A stretch of DNA of 64,000 nt, from the NCBI GenBank assembly GCA_002633005.1, contig NMRA01000038.1, forward strand, positions 371,745 to 435,744, given 5' to 3'. This DNA comes from Phoronis australis. Taxonomy: Eukaryota; Phoronida; Phoronidae. Positions within the stretch are counted from its first letter, which is position 1; the number at the start of each line of letters is the position of its first letter. Positions 1 to 13,746 of the stretch are shown here, in pieces. The position numbers and the translations under genes were made by a program. The notes under the pieces were generated by a model. That model worked only from the letters and a program-made list of their open reading frames with translations. It searched no databases and was not told where the DNA came from.

Positions 1-11
1 CATTATTTTAT

Positions 12-210
12 TCAAATGTAACTTGATTTAGTGCAGTGCAAATTTTTATGAACATGAACGTGATTGTTTGAGTGAACTTGGAAAGTTGCCTCGCGTATTC
101 CAAGTTCACGCAACACTCACTTCCGCGTAATCTTGGGATTCCAAGTTTACGTACAGCAGCCCTTCTACGACTGCTAAGCAGCACCGCTTGTGATTTGGCT
201 ACTGCGTTGT
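12..210 (+). repeat. Dispersed repeat, copy 1 of 2 in window
   Basis: This stretch matches 51090-51250 in the same orientation. Shared landmarks are TTTAGTGCAGTGCAAAT, TTGAGTGAACTT, a GTATTCCAA box and the pair ATTCCAAGTTTACG / ATTCCAAGTTCACG followed by CACAGCA or TACAGCA. The two copies are clearly diverged, so this is an old interspersed repeat. I cannot assign it to a class. The 5' end lies at or near the window edge. A polyA-type hexamer for the minus strand (TTTATT on plus) sits at 7-12. Confidence 0.5.
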
Positions 211-819
211 ACAATTTGTGTCATCATTGCCTGGACTGGTTGAGTCGCCAAAAAGAGAAAAACGGAAGAACGTTGTACACGAAAGGAGACCAGGGGTGTG
301 ATTAGTGCTGCTTAGTCTGCGTCTGCAGACAGTGCGGGATAATATGGACATGTTCAAACGAACAGATGTTACTTGCCCAAGTTTGTTGTAGGATCTGTAA
401 GTCCACCAATTAAAAAACGATAGGTTAGTGCTATTTAGACAAGGAACTCGTTCAATCGTGGAGGTCAGCAACATTTCAGTTTCCGCCTCATCAAGCTTGA
501 CCTTACTCGTTTCCCCGGGGCCCTTGTTCTTGTACCTCCCCCGTTCCGCTTATCGGTGTCAGTAGCTCGACTGTGGTTTGTGCAACGTGATCTCCGTATG
601 CATGTATACAATACACGAGTTACATGCAGAACTCAATGCACTGCATTTTTATATTCGTCGCTTTCTGGGGCATTCTTCATAGTGAATATTTATCAGGTGT
701 GATCGTAACTCCTCCTACTTCTGTCAAAATTAACTTTGTCGATCAACAATAGGCGTGGTTTGTTGAAAAATCAAAACTGCTATATCTTCAAAAATATTGT
801 CTACTTTTTCGTTGTTGTC

Positions 820-1179
820 TCAGGACTTAATTATGGGGTTTTCTTGTGTGATGTCTATATATAAAAGTTCGCGGAACTCGATGGAGAATATGTATCCACT
901 TCTGTGTTTCTTCTCTTGAATTAATAAAATGTTGAATGTATTGTGGAGAAATTTCCATGACAAGCAATCAAATGGTCTTTCAAAATCGACCATTATAAGA
1001 AGTCTAGGGACATTGCTTTCTCCTGCATATTGTTTCTTTGAAAACACGACTAAACTTTTTGTTTGAAAGCTTGATACAGAACCGCTCGTAGTGTCGAAAC
1101 AATACCCTTTCTTCACATTGCTCGACACTACGAGCGACTCACTATCAATAATTAATATTAAATAACGTAACGTGTCCAT
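820..1179 (-). mobile_element. Degenerate non-LTR retrotransposon reverse transcriptase fragment
   Basis: The minus-strand reading frame contains LLIMVDFERPFDCLSWKFLH, which matches reverse transcriptase motif A of L1/Tx1-like LINEs (usual form VDFEKAFDS..W.FL), with the first catalytic aspartate retained. Flanking residues are only weakly LINE-like and no further RT motifs follow, so this is a short dead fragment. It lies about 100 bp beyond the stop codon of the 5'-nucleotidase gene, inside its 3' flank or 3' UTR. Confidence 0.6.
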
Positions 1180-1276
1180 TTTTTAAGAATTCCTTTGGCT
1201 TATTATTTGCTTTTTTAAATTTTCCTGTTCTACATTGAATTGCCATTTTCGTACTGATAAATATGGCTATTCTAAT

Positions 1277-4200
1277 TTAAACTAACACAGAAAACAATAA
1301 AATTACGTTGACAAATACGCTATACGAGATCTTCAAAATGGCCGACCCACTAACATCCGATGGGCATGGGTCTCCGGTAACAAAAGTGATTCGACCTTCA
1401 ACAGCAGGGTACACTGGGGACACGGCTTTAATATAGTCCAATATCAACTCGCTGTCTATGTCACCTGCAATTAAACAGAGGAATTCGTTTTAGAATGAGT
1501 AAAATATACACCAAACACACAAGATCGTATTCTATCCCCATACTAAATAACCGAAATGGGTTCTTAACACAATCGGGTTTTGAATTATGGTCCACAAAAA
1601 CGAGGTAACTTGATGTAAAAATTTCGGTATGACGTAACATTAGAAGCAATTTTGCAAATATTCACCTCGTTTACAGACCTTGGAAGTCGAGCTACATTTA
1701 TCTTCAATCTAACGTTATTGAGACGCCTATGGAACTGTGTTTTTTGTTTCCACGGATGCGGTAAATTTGACATAAAGCAACTCAAGCGCTTACACGGTTC
1801 TAAATAGCAGATACTCGTACTTTAAAGTGTAAATTGCAAGGTCTAAGTATGTTAAATTGTAATAATATTTTCAAGATATTGTTAGTTGGATATATCTTCT
1901 TCCAATTATCATGTTATTGTGTCTGTAGTTACGTTAAAAAGCGAAAATTAAAAAAAATCCGCGAAAAGTTGACCTTTGACACCGTGACATGGTGTNAGTC
2001 CAACACGTTGAGAGATTTCAAGTTAAAAAGTGGCAACAGAAACAAACGTATACTAACCTTGATAATGTGTCTTGAGTGTATTCTTTTTTAGTACTTCAAA
2101 TCCGTCTCCTCCTCCGGCGATATATCCAGATACAATGACCTTGTAAACCTGGCTCGAGTTCAGTGGGACGTATTGGGGAACGCTGCATGCCGTGCACAGG
2201 GTGTGGACAGAAACGACTCGCTTTTGAGCTGGCTTTGTCAGGTTGTAAACGACGCGAAGCCCTGAGTAAATGGAACGTGAGATAAGTATGTGAATGTACA
2301 AAGTAATGTCACCTGCACTAATAACTGTGGTGTCGTGTGTGTAAATGGGTCAAAGTCGCGGCTCCAGAGCCGTGGTATTGACTTTCAGTGAACCCTACAG
2401 GACTGTTTCACAACAGGAATTCTGGTGCAAACCTATTTAAACACGAATAATTGATATTAAACCAGGAGTCCAACGCCCCAAAACCAAGTGAAAGAAACGT
2501 CACGGGATAAGGAGTACAAATCGCTAGAGATCATTTTATTCTTGAACAACATGACATCAAAGTTCCTAGCGCATTACACCGAGCTGTCACTGCATAAACC
2601 CTATCAAAACAGATGGATGTCAGTTATTTTCCCTTGTTATTCTTCTTTTCACGAAAAAGGTTCAGTAATGCCAGTTGAGTAAATTTAAGGGGCACCAATG
2701 ACCTTCGATTGACATCGGCGACTCCAGGCAACTAATTGTCGACAAGTACAGAGAGAGTGAACTGAAGAAATCCATAGAATTTGTGAGTTTGTTGTCGAGA
2801 TTTAGTGAAGTCGCAAATATTTCCAGATACATTTAATGGACGCGTTTTCATTGTTTTGGTCTTTCTTCTAAATCAATAGTAAATGAAGGCTTTCTGTTTT
2901 GCAGCGCTAGTCAAAAGGTATACAACAGAAATGTTTGATACGAAGCTAGTAACTCCTATATATAAGATTGTTGGAAACTAGACACATTCAGACATTCATC
3001 AAGACTTACAGATATTCAAATCAAATCAAATCAAACTGTCCGCTTTAGGAAAACTCGCAAAGGTTTAACTTTATAAATCCAACTCTAAAAGTACGTCTAT
3101 CGTGGATCTCTGGAGGACAGATAATCAAAAAAATTTCCGCGTACAAGTTTAGATACGGTTAGCTTTGTTCAAAAATGTGCTGCATTGTCCAAGAATAAAC
3201 GATTATGTGAGTGGAGTCTACGACAAGAAAACGAACTGACAAGCGCTTGGTTTTCTTTTTCTTGTGTTTATTTCGCCTAAAACCAGAACTAAGGAGTTGA
3301 GGGGTTCTGTGGGTTGTAGGACGTTTGTTATAACCAAATACAAAGTCACAGCGACCAAATTTGAGACTGTTGATCTTGAATAGCTAATGTACTAATAGGA
3401 TAAATCTTAATTTCTTCTAAATGTATGAAATATTAAAGTACCTGAAACTTGTAAAAAAGCTCCAGCCGGTTGTTCGACATTGTATGTAGACACGCCATGT
3501 TCAAGAGCACCTCGAAGGGTTCTTCCACTGATTTCAATGATATTGACCTCGTTGTCGAAGGGAGATGCTGTCTTGACGTCACCAATGGTTATTTCTCCTG
3601 AAACAGAAAGAACGTTAAGGTCGGCGTAGAAGAAGGGGTGAGGGAAGGGGTGGTGTGAGGGAGGGGGAGAGGGAGGGAAGGAAAGTAACCAGTTTGTAAA
3701 TACTGGAATTTGTTTACTGGGACATGCGTAGATCTCAGATGAGTTCGGAAGAAAACAAGTTATTACAGTGTTTTAGTTACACGTTAAACGCGAACGCAAA
3801 CGTGTGATCTTGAGAGCGGGAAAAAGTGATTTCATATGAGTTTTGCATGACCCTTTTGTTTGGACTCCGTGTACGCTCCGTAAGAAGTAGTACAGAACAC
3901 CCGCCTGATGAAACTCGCAAGGGTCAGTTTAGGTAAGTGACGGGACTGAAAGCGTTTTGTCGCACTCCAAACAAACATATACGAGACAAAACACAGCAAC
4001 AATGGGGAATAAATCTCTCCACTCTCCGGCCTTGCAAAAGCGAACCCTAGCGGAAAAGTGCCCTCCTTTGTCACTTTGACGTGGGCGACTCTCAAGCATC
4101 CTAGCTATGTTTGCACAGTTCAGTCGACCCTTTCTAAACAAAATCTGGGGCTGGGGTCTAACCTTCTACTCGAAATCAAACTCCAGCTTATTTTTACATT

Positions 4201-7200
4201 TTAAGTTCGTGTCTGAACTCGAAGTTTCATTTTTAAAAGTCGAGTTTTCACTTGATTTGTACCCTCAATTTTAGTTAGGCATCAAGTGTGAACTTTGACT
4301 AGAAATCAATCTGTGTCAATCATAATGCACTAGAGCACAGACGAACAGTTACTTATCTTGGTTTCACACAAACCTAAAAGGGAGAATGTAAAATGTAATT
4401 TCCCGTTCCATTTCGAGTTCGAAGATTAGATTCCGGCAAATGGATGTGCTACTGGGCTTGTGCTTCGTATTGCATCTTTAAAAAAGAGAAAACGTAATGA
4501 TGGTGTATGTATTGACAGACACTGATACCTTAATTAAGTGTAGTTGGGAATGCACCGTCCCGGATGTCACTGACGAAAATGAGGACTAATATCCATAATT
4601 AAAAAAGTTGAATACATGAGTACTAAGAAACCAATTTCCTGCTCATGTTCTATACGTAAATTATGGTTAACAGTGGCCTTGGTAACTCCGTGGTGACGGA
4701 AATCGTGACCTGACGCCATGGTGACAAGCGGGTCACGGATGAGGATGAAGCTGGCGAGGACTGAGATGACCTTGTTTTGTTCCTTATCGGGTGAATACAT
4801 TTTGCAAGGATGTGGTATTGAGCTCCTGAGCATACTCTCGAAACATTCACTTTTCATTAGCGTGATCTTAGCAAACCTTGCTAGATCCTGCTTTTCCAGC
4901 AGGAAACTAGGCCTCTACCGATCTTATCAACCAGGGCATTTCCGGTGCTGAAACTTTGTAGATAGAAGCCACTGAGCTAAAATTGAATATTTTACGATTT
5001 TGTGTCGACATAGCCTCTTTCATCAGATTGCACTTCGATCCTCAAGCACCAAAAAACAATTGAGCCTCTGGAAAACGAGTTAATTCTGATATACCTCGAT
5101 CGGATCGTTTGCTCAGCCAACCTACTGACCTTTGTCGATGGGAACTCTGACGCTGCCGCTGTTAATCAGAGCAATAGACACGTCACTCCACTCCATGCCA
5201 TCAAGATGCTTCAGATTCTGGTGAACAAATGCATCGGCAACGAGGTTTCCTGTCACGAAAAAAATACAAGATTCTTTAATCAATCGCACGACAGAATGTT
5301 TCGCATGTGTTAATGTTAACTTTTTGACGAGGTTACAAGAAAAGTTTTTGAAAGTACAAATTTTCTGCAATAGGTCCTACATAGTTTTGTGGCGTATATC
5401 GAGCAATATTCCACAAGGTAGCTTTTATCGGTGCCAAACTAAAGATTGACTCACCTAAGTTACATTCCTTCAATCTGCAATGTTCCCGCTCACCGTCTAG
5501 ATACACAAACGATCGTCCAACCACGCCAGACGATGCGTTCTTGACAAGACCAGACCAGGCGTTGATTTCCTTGAGAGTTTCGTTGTCTATACAGAAGAAC
5601 TGGTGTGAGTTTCGTAGACGGAAGAATCTCGCGAGTAAGCTAATGTGGCTACGTATTTCGAGTATAATCATAGGCGGATTTAGGGGGGCCCAGGGAGCCC
5701 GCCCCCCCCCCCCTTGGCTGCCACAAAAAAATAAAACAGCAAGAGCGTAGGGAAATGTTGAGATGTTGAGTTTATTAATTAACCCCGGTAATTAAAATTA
5801 TACGGATGAAACAAGATTTAAATGTATGCAGTTTTAGTGTTTGGGGGGGGGCTCAGATCCAATTTCAAGTGTTAAATTCGGAACACGGCGCATTCATAAC
5901 GGAACTATGGCTATATCCCAGGCGACCGGCAGTGGCGCTGCGCACTACGACTCCGTTTCCGTCGTCTGCTCCACTGTGCAATGAAGAAAATTGACTTCAT
6001 TTTTAAAGAAAATGGAACCTGAGTGACGATGAAAAAACAGAAGCTGCTGGTATGATGTGAATTTTAATAATCGAAGCTTGAGTGAATCACTCAGAAACTC
6101 ATAATTCTCTGTTTCTCAAACCTTAACTTAAGACGATTTCCAAAGCAATCCCGTCATTATTGCCAACACGAAAAACGGATTTGGTCTTTTGGGCATTTGA
6201 AGACTATTTTAAACACAACAAATTTGTTAAGAACCGATTGCACAAAATATAAAACGTGTAATAAGCATTACAAAAAGAAGTAGGTTTCGCGCGCAAACGC
6301 TGTGGACCATAAACAAGAAGGTCTCTTATCACGCATTTATTAGCTAAGTCGTGGTGGTGTAGTGGTAAAATCAAGGAAAATGCTTGATTTTTAGATGAAA
6401 AAACAGAAAATTTTCCTGGGAGGGTGAGGAGCCCCCTCCCGACCTCCCCCCATTCGGTGCTATGCGCATCTACAATCGTGGTTTGCGCAAATGCTTACAG
6501 TCCGACAAAATGTTGGGCCCCCCTTGTGATATCCTAGATCCGCCACTGATAATGCATGGCAATTCCTCGGAGCCGACACATTTGTTTTAATATATTTCTG
6601 TCACAGTTTCGTGTGTCAGTTTTCAAAATGTAAACGAGTTTTCACGCATGTGTCAATGCAAATGTTTAACTCTTTAGTCCATTAGGACATCCAGAAGACA
6701 TCAACTGTTTTTTCGTACTAGGCGCTTATCAAACTAAGCAACAATCTTAATAAAAAGACTCAAAACAAGTAAATACATGTGGCACCGTAACCGGAACTCG
6801 CATCGAAAGACTCTTTTAATTATCTGTGTCGCGATTCACTTAACACCCACTGCTGAATTATTTTATCTTGATACGGATGAAGACACTCTTCATCATACCT
6901 TGGGGGACGCTGGAGTCCAAAAGAATAGGATTACCGCTGTAAGTCGCTACATTTCCCTGATCGTCGAACGTTACCTTGAGATAACCTAGGTACTTTCCAA
7001 AAGTGTAGTCCTGCACAACCAATACCTTGTCCCCGCCGTCCTGGGTAACAACTGTAGGATATCGCCCTGCAGGAACTTCGATGGAAGGAGGCTCGCCTGG
7101 AAAAGATAGACGGGAAAAGATAGTTATAGTTCGCGAGCACGCGTAACTGATGCGTCATTCTCACACTGCTATATGGTGCCTGCAGGGTGATTCTTTATTG

Positions 7201-10200
7201 GAGACTCGGTTAGAAAGGCTTTCCAATGTGACTTTTAAATGCCACTGATGTCAGAAATGTGGTTTACAGCTCCCAGTAACTTTATCCGTGATGCCTTTGT
7301 TGAGTCAAGGGCGTTATCAAAGTCACACACCCTCTCATTGGCATATTGCAAATACTAAAACGGCAGCAACATGAACATGTTTGATTGCTTAAGGTGATGT
7401 ACCTTTACAATGGCCAAATTCGGCTGATTTCAAAAAAAATATATCTCAGAAATGGCTGAATGGATTCGTGCGAAACTATCAGATTCTATGTTTTATGCCC
7501 TGTTCTCAAAAACCCTTTTATGAAATGTTTTTAAAAGGTTCCACTTTTGCATGAGGGGTTACCAAAAATAGGCCTTTCATGATTTGAAATCTAGGCGAAA
7601 TATTGCCAGGCTTTACAAGTGAAGCACGTGATCACACCAGCCTGTCTCGCGAGTGCTGCGTCAATAGAATGCTCCCCTGGTATCATGGCGTTGATGTTAG
7701 CAATGCTACGCTGGTGACATTGGGACGCTGCGACGGAACAAAGTGACTCGGAATGTACAACGTCACCGCAAGCTGATTTAGCTGCGCAGTAATTTCTTGG
7801 CAGTAGCTTCTACCTGTTCACAACATTGTAGGAAATCTACATTATTCACACAAGGCTTATTTCGATCAGGGGCTCTTTCCCCAAATAGGGGAGCTGCACA
7901 TGTTTTCAGATTGGCGATATTCTTCCAAGAATCGTTCTCGTGGAGCAGAGGTCAAAGAAGGAAAACTACAAACCAGAATAAAGAAATGTGTTGGTGTGTC
8001 CGCCAACAACGATATCAACTCCTTTAACCTTCATGGCGATTTCTCTGTCTTTGGCGAAGCCAGCGTGACCCACGGCGATGATCTTATTGACGCCTTGGCT
8101 AACTAGCTTTTGCACCTCTGCCTGAACCGCCTCCACCTCGTCTGTAAACTTTGCTGGTGCTACAAGTTGTACAATTGGTGGACTTCATTACGTTTTAATA
8201 CCAACAATCTCAATTAAGGTGTTGACGGTTTGGAATATTGAAGAAAACTCAAACCCAATGCGATAGGATCATGATACACACGCTGTCGTTTCACATTTAC
8301 ATATATTCCGTTACATTTTGGTTAAAAACTTTCCAAAACGTATTATCAATACAAACCAATTGAATCAATCCTCATTCAGGCTCTTTCAATGTTACTTTAA
8401 TTGTTTTTTCAAATTAAACATAATTTTATAGAGAATTTTTAAATAACATTTTGGAATCCTGGAGATGCACTTGCTGCTACACTCATGCTACTGAACTTAA
8501 AATTCTGTGAAATTGTTTTTGTCGAAAACGTTAACACTTTCAGGGCTATTATTTACGAAATTATCCTACTCTCTGGTATCTGCCGTGTACGTTTTGACTT
8601 TAAGATAGTGCCCAGTTTTGTGTTATTAAGCATTTTCTGTTAGCAAAATGAGTGCTTGTAAATCCTGACTACATGGCTAACAGTAAATCAGAGTCACTTT
8701 TCGGTCAACCAGTTCCTCAGCACAATCAAACAAGTGTTTCCAAGACTTTCCTTTTGAGGCCAACTCACCCGGGTTCGAGAGTATTTTTGTGTCAGTGGTT
8801 GTGTAGCCAACGACACCTATTTTTTCTCCACCAATTATTTTAACGACAGACTTTTCAAACAAAGATTCCATTTGAGGTGCTGCGCTGGTGTCAATGTTGC
8901 AACTGACGACACTGAAATTCGCCTTCTCAAGAAATGGCACCAAACCATTCACTCCTTTGTCAAACTCGTGATTTCCTATTGCCTGGAAAGTAGAAATAAC
9001 AGCGTCCAAAACATCTTTCGGTTCTTCAAGAGAAGGGTGCTCCATCGTATATGTATTAACCACAGTAAAGCTCAATACAGGAACTCGGCACAAATTATTT
9101 ATTCCAGGTGATTCCAATGTAATTGCTATTTTTAAATACCTTACTTTTTCATCGTTGCATTTCACAGTACTTAAAAATCTGCTACATGGAACATTGGCTG
9201 GGCTTGATTGACTTCTCCGGTTATGCCCGTTCCACGCGCTAAGACATCTGATTGGTTTTAGATGACAACCTCCGGCTAAACCTATAAGATGTCGTTGTCG
9301 ACGGAACCCGCGAAGTCAACCAATTGCAGACAAGACAGTGTGAAGCAGAGTTTACTTCACGGCTCCCGTTTACGATAGTGCTGAATACATGTGTGCCAAA
9401 CAATTCAATTACTTTGAACAAGCCTGTTTTCATTGGCCACTAATCTGAGCTTCACCAACCTTAAGAGGCATTGGACGCGGAACTCGCCAAAACCATCTTT
9501 TAAACAATCCCTAGCGAAAGTACTATCCCGCAACGTCTAATACAGGGTTTTTCACTTTCCCCTGTGAGAGAATTTCCACGAAAAAATCACAAAATTCACG
9601 ATTTTTGACATACGTGGGAAGGAAAAACTCTGCAGTCACCACAGAGTTTCTAATCTTCCTCCCATTTATGATGAATGCGCGCATGCGCTCAGTAATTCGA
9701 CAACCAGCTGACTAACAAGAGCGACGGATTATCATGTGTGGTCTCTGAATCCCTGAGGACGACACCACTGTGTGAGGCCAGTCAGCGAAGCAAGAGATTT
9801 CCTAGAGAGAATTCCAAGTGCATTTTAGAATATATTTGAATACTGTTATACTTTTGTAACAAATTTTAAACATCAATTGTCTCTTAATCCGGCTGCTGCT
9901 TAAAGACGCCATTGTTTTGTTTATATCAAACGTCAAAAGTCACATTTTCCATATAAGGGAATGTGCTACGCCTATGTCTTGTCATACCAAATAAGAAGAC
10001 GTGCTTTGCCTTGAAGGAGAAAAACCAACGAAATGACGAGCAGCTTATAGATCTTTTTTTAAGTTTGAAACTAAAAAGAAAAATGCTTGGACATCAACTG
10101 AAGTTCAAAATTTTTACATGCGAACCTAAAAATATCTCACTGGTGAACACGCTGAATTATGTTTCACTGGCAGAGAACCACTTTGAGCTTAAAAAGTCTG

Positions 10201-10496
10201 TTTTTCGCGTTAAAGGCGTCTTCACTTTATTACTAGAATACCACTTCGTAAATTTCTGCTTTCCGCTTGTACTTTCAATTTTAAGTTTATGGAAAGTGAA
10301 AATAGGTTTTTAACATTTTTAGAAGCCATCAAATATTCAACTTAAAAATTATACACAACATTCTGTTTATTCTAAAAGTGGTGCCGTGTTGAAAGACCAT
10401 TATTTTGAAAATACGCTTTGACCAAGTTGATAATAATAATTATTATTATTATTATTATTATTATTGTTATTATTGTTATTATTGTTATTATTATTG

Positions 10497-10545
<49 letters not shown>

Positions 10546-12497
10546 TATAACTTTATTTATAGAGGATAAAAAAACATGTTAAGTGTAAAAGTTATCTACC
10601 ACATTGTCCTTGATTGAAATTAAGGCTCGTGTCATGAAGATTTTGATGAAAATAAGGCGGTATCGTCAACGACGTAAGTGTCAAACACTCAAGCTGTTCC
10701 AAAACGTCGGTTTGTACGTTGGCATGAACCATACTTAAAGTGGATATTAAACCCACGTTCCGTCCAAGAATGACTTTTGATTTAGGCAATATAATACCGC
10801 GTAAAATGTGTCTGAGCGCGCTTCGTACTCAGAGGAGAAGTGATTTCCGGGTATAGCTGCTGCAAAGCTGACACTTGGATATCACTTGAGGTCATGCTTG
10901 TGGCACAAAATGACACTCCGTGACAAGTCTGGTCTCACGCGATAACAAAATGCCTGCTCTTTCGAAATCTGGAAATCACATCCAACTTGACTGAAGAACA
11001 GTTTGAGACCAATTTCTTAACTGTGTTTTTTGTGCTCGAACGCGGTTTGGCGTACGGGGGGAAATGCGGTTCGGCTATGTATATAGAGGTGGTTCATTGG
11101 AACAGATAGAAACAACGGGCTGAGTCTACCTAATTCTATTTTAATAAACTACAGGTCGTGAAACAGGGCACAATGCCTTGAAAAGAACTGAGCAAGGTAT
11201 ATAAAGGCAACAAGTCAACCAATCAAATTACATGAACGTATAATATATATACAGTTCTAGGAACAGCAAGTATTACTAATTTCCTTTTCTGAGAAAGTGG
11301 CAGTAAATAACAGTTGAAAGCAATGTAATACGACGACTAAATCAAATGATGCTACTAATACGATAATGCATTCTGCGACACGTGGGTTTATGGTCTTAAG
11401 TGACAAGCCGAGCTGTCGGAATTCGTGAGATTAAGAGGCAGGATATCTTGCCCTGTGTTTGCTTTTATGTTTTGAATTTGATAACTAGAATACTTACTCT
11501 TTAAATAAGGGGTTGTACAAGCCATAGTCCACTGCCAGTGCTCGTTATCTAATATCTGTACTCAGCATCGAAATCTAAATAGTTTTTAACATTTTGCGTT
11601 CTACTAAATAGTATATAATAAACTCAAGGTAAGGGTCTGTTATTCTGTGCGACTTAATATTTGTGTGTTCATGTGATGCCGTGATAATATATAACGGAGA
11701 TCATGCATGAGAGATTTTTCATAAATATTGACATTTTAGTTTGAGTGAAATGCGACTACTCTTACAGCAACGAGCACTTGATTTATACAAAATACACCAG
11801 TTCATGAATTACGACACACCTGTCTCTGAGAAGGATACGGATTGTAGGACATGGCTAAATCTCGTTGTCAAATAAGTCATTAGGTTAATGAGTCTCAGTG
11901 ACGCCCCAGAACGTATTGTGAATGAAAGCGCATCATAAACCCGTAGGGAATGATTTTTTTCTGGAATCTGACGGAAGCAACCGAGGGCATATAAGCAAAC
12001 GCCAAATTAGGTTGGGAGCTGTCACAGTGACCTAGGTTGTCTATAAGTTAAAGCTTCGTTAGGTATAAAAATGCGACTTATCGCCGTCGCGTGTTGAAAT
12101 ACACTTATGAACATTACCTTTCGTTCTCTTCAGTCTATAAAAATTCACCTATGCTCACCATGACGTCATACTCTAACTTGTTCATAAAGTGCGCCGCTGC
12201 CATGCCGCGATATTGATAGAACCACATAGTTCCCTGAAACTGGTCTCCCCCATCCACAAGAATTGTGTTCGGTTCGCTGCTTCGAATCTCCTTCAGTTTC
12301 GACATCCGACGCGCCACGCCACCAAAACATTTGTTGGCCGCTGCGTCCTGGGGTTTACATGCGCCTCCTTTCACGTTGTGTTGTTCAAAACGCGCGTGCA
12401 CGTCATTGGTATGAAGAAGCGTCAGCTCATACGTCACGACACTATTAACTATTATTAATGTCACAAAAGTTTTCAAGACTGCACTGTGTAAATCCAT
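1277..12497 (-). CDS. NT5E: Ecto-5'-nucleotidase (CD73-like), complete, nine exons
   Basis: Exons in coding order: 12159-12497, 8769-8982, 7974-8159, 6899-7096, 5455-5586, 5130-5249, 3442-3597, 2058-2261, 1277-1464. All junctions are GT-AG and phases agree, giving 578 aa (human about 574). The family hydrolyses extracellular AMP to adenosine at the cell surface. Residues 1-23 form a hydrophobic signal peptide. The metal and catalytic set is intact: D32 and H34 (HTNDVH), D85 (GGDQFQG), N117-H118 (GNHEFD), H216 (GHAGF) and H239 (GGHTNTF). The C-terminal domain keeps PF and GGDGF, the adenine-stacking phenylalanines of the family. The last exon ends in a hydrophobic tail after a small-residue stretch (SGSA), as in GPI-anchored members. 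Introns hold a hAT-like MITE and a dispersed repeat. No paralogous copy is visible. Assignment to NT5E rather than another 5'-nucleotidase rests on length, exon content and the GPI-type tail. Confidence 0.93.
1996..1996. other. Undetermined base (N) in intron 8 of the 5'-nucleotidase gene
   Basis: A single N interrupts otherwise unique intron sequence. It is an assembly or consensus ambiguity and affects no coding exon. Confidence 0.95.
5669..6548. mobile_element. Non-autonomous hAT-like DNA transposon (MITE), 880 bp
   Basis: The ends are imperfect terminal inverted repeats: left CATAGGCGGATTTAGG, right (reverse complement) CAGTGGCGGATCTAGG, each running into a G/C-rich block ending GGGCCC. 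ATAAT directly flanks both sides (5664-5668 and 6549-6553) as a likely 5-bp target-site duplication. The interior has no transposase. It lies in intron 4 of the 5'-nucleotidase gene, between exons 5 and 4 on the plus coordinate. The CAGTGGCGGAT end is widespread among hAT-type MITEs; the superfamily call is inferred from the ends only. Confidence 0.7.
7393..7610 (+). repeat. Dispersed repeat family R1, partial copy
   Basis: It shares an ordered set of landmarks with copies near 37.9, 47.9 and 63.4 kb: CCAAATT..G near the left end, a TGTTCT(C/T)(C/A)AAAA block, then GGGGTTACCAAAAATAGG and TTTCATGATTT. It sits in intron 3 of the 5'-nucleotidase gene. No coding potential is seen. Confidence 0.5.
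10431..10549. repeat. (TTA/TTG)n trinucleotide microsatellite
   Basis: About 120 bp of nearly pure ATT/TAA triplets with interspersed GTT and ATC variants. It lies in intron 1 of the 5'-nucleotidase gene. Confidence 0.95.
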
Positions 12498-13746
12498 GGC
12501 GAAGACTATTTTGCCTAGAACGGCCCGCCGTTGCTACTATGAACCCCTCGGTCACTTTTAGATGACTGTTTATACCGTGACCTTACTGATATCGTGCTGA
12601 CTTGAATACCTATCCTGGCGGTGCGTTCCGCACAAAACAACACCTTTATCACAGCTGTTTTGTTATTGCAACAGTGATGTTTGATTCAGGCCCAACGACA
12701 AATACGGGTGGCGCACCACTGAATCACGCTGCTGCTACGGTGAAGGTAGACTTAAAAATGACAAGCCCCTCTGGTAGGCCTACCTTTGGAACCGTGTTAC
12801 GTCATGCTTTGAAGGTCTGCTTGTATCCCTTAAATTTTCGAGTTTCCTGGGCATTCTACTGAAACCGTATTTACTTTAGCAGTGAGTTTAACTACATCGC
12901 TGTAGTGAGGTTACTTTACATTAAAGTTTTAACGCGTTACGCATTATTTGTTTTTCCTTATAAGCTGCGTACATCTATGTGCTGTAGAATTAGTCAACAT
13001 CGCTAAAATTAAAGGCAACTCAACCACGAAAGGTCACATGTACAGCGCCTTGTTTAAAGGCATATACAGTGTAGAGACAGATATCTATGGAATATTAGGG
13101 GAAGCGGTTGGAAACAGCGATTGCTGGAGGACGAATCTGTTGTATTTTAAGGACATGACTACAGGCTCGCTACGACAATCAAACGTTTAAATTGTTTAGA
13201 GAAACATTAGTACAACAAAATAACTACAGAATCAACTGCTGGCTGAGCTAAATCCCACCCGATAAATATCAGAGTATTTTAAGCGCATTTGACTGGTGAA
13301 GTCGTCGGCTATATTAGCAAATGGCTGGCACACAACGGCGAGAATTGACGATTTGGAAAACAATCGCAAAAAACAACGAGTTTTGTTGTCCTTTAGCTCT
13401 GGTCAAAGGCAATAACTTCAAGAAGTCCATCTCATCTAACAGTTGTCCCAAAAATGTGTTTTTCGGCCGTAAAACCGAGTATCCCTTTAATTCGATTTGC
13501 GGATATAATCCAGTTGTCGTCATAGCAATAAAATTTTGCATACCAGCTTACGGAGTCCGTCACTCCCTGCCTGTTCGATATTTATTAGATCGTTAACTTG
13601 TTGGGAGGAAATTCACTTTAAGCTCTCTCGCCACCCCCCCCCCCCCTTCTGAACATAACCGAGAGAAAAAGTAACATAAGCTTCCCGAGAGAAAAAATAT
13701 CTCGAGAGGTGACACCAGTGTGCATTTCAAAGCAGGTACTTGCATT

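Noticed and set aside
10431-10549. Possible regulatory or replication-origin AT-rich block
   Set aside because: It is a plain trinucleotide microsatellite with no associated motif.
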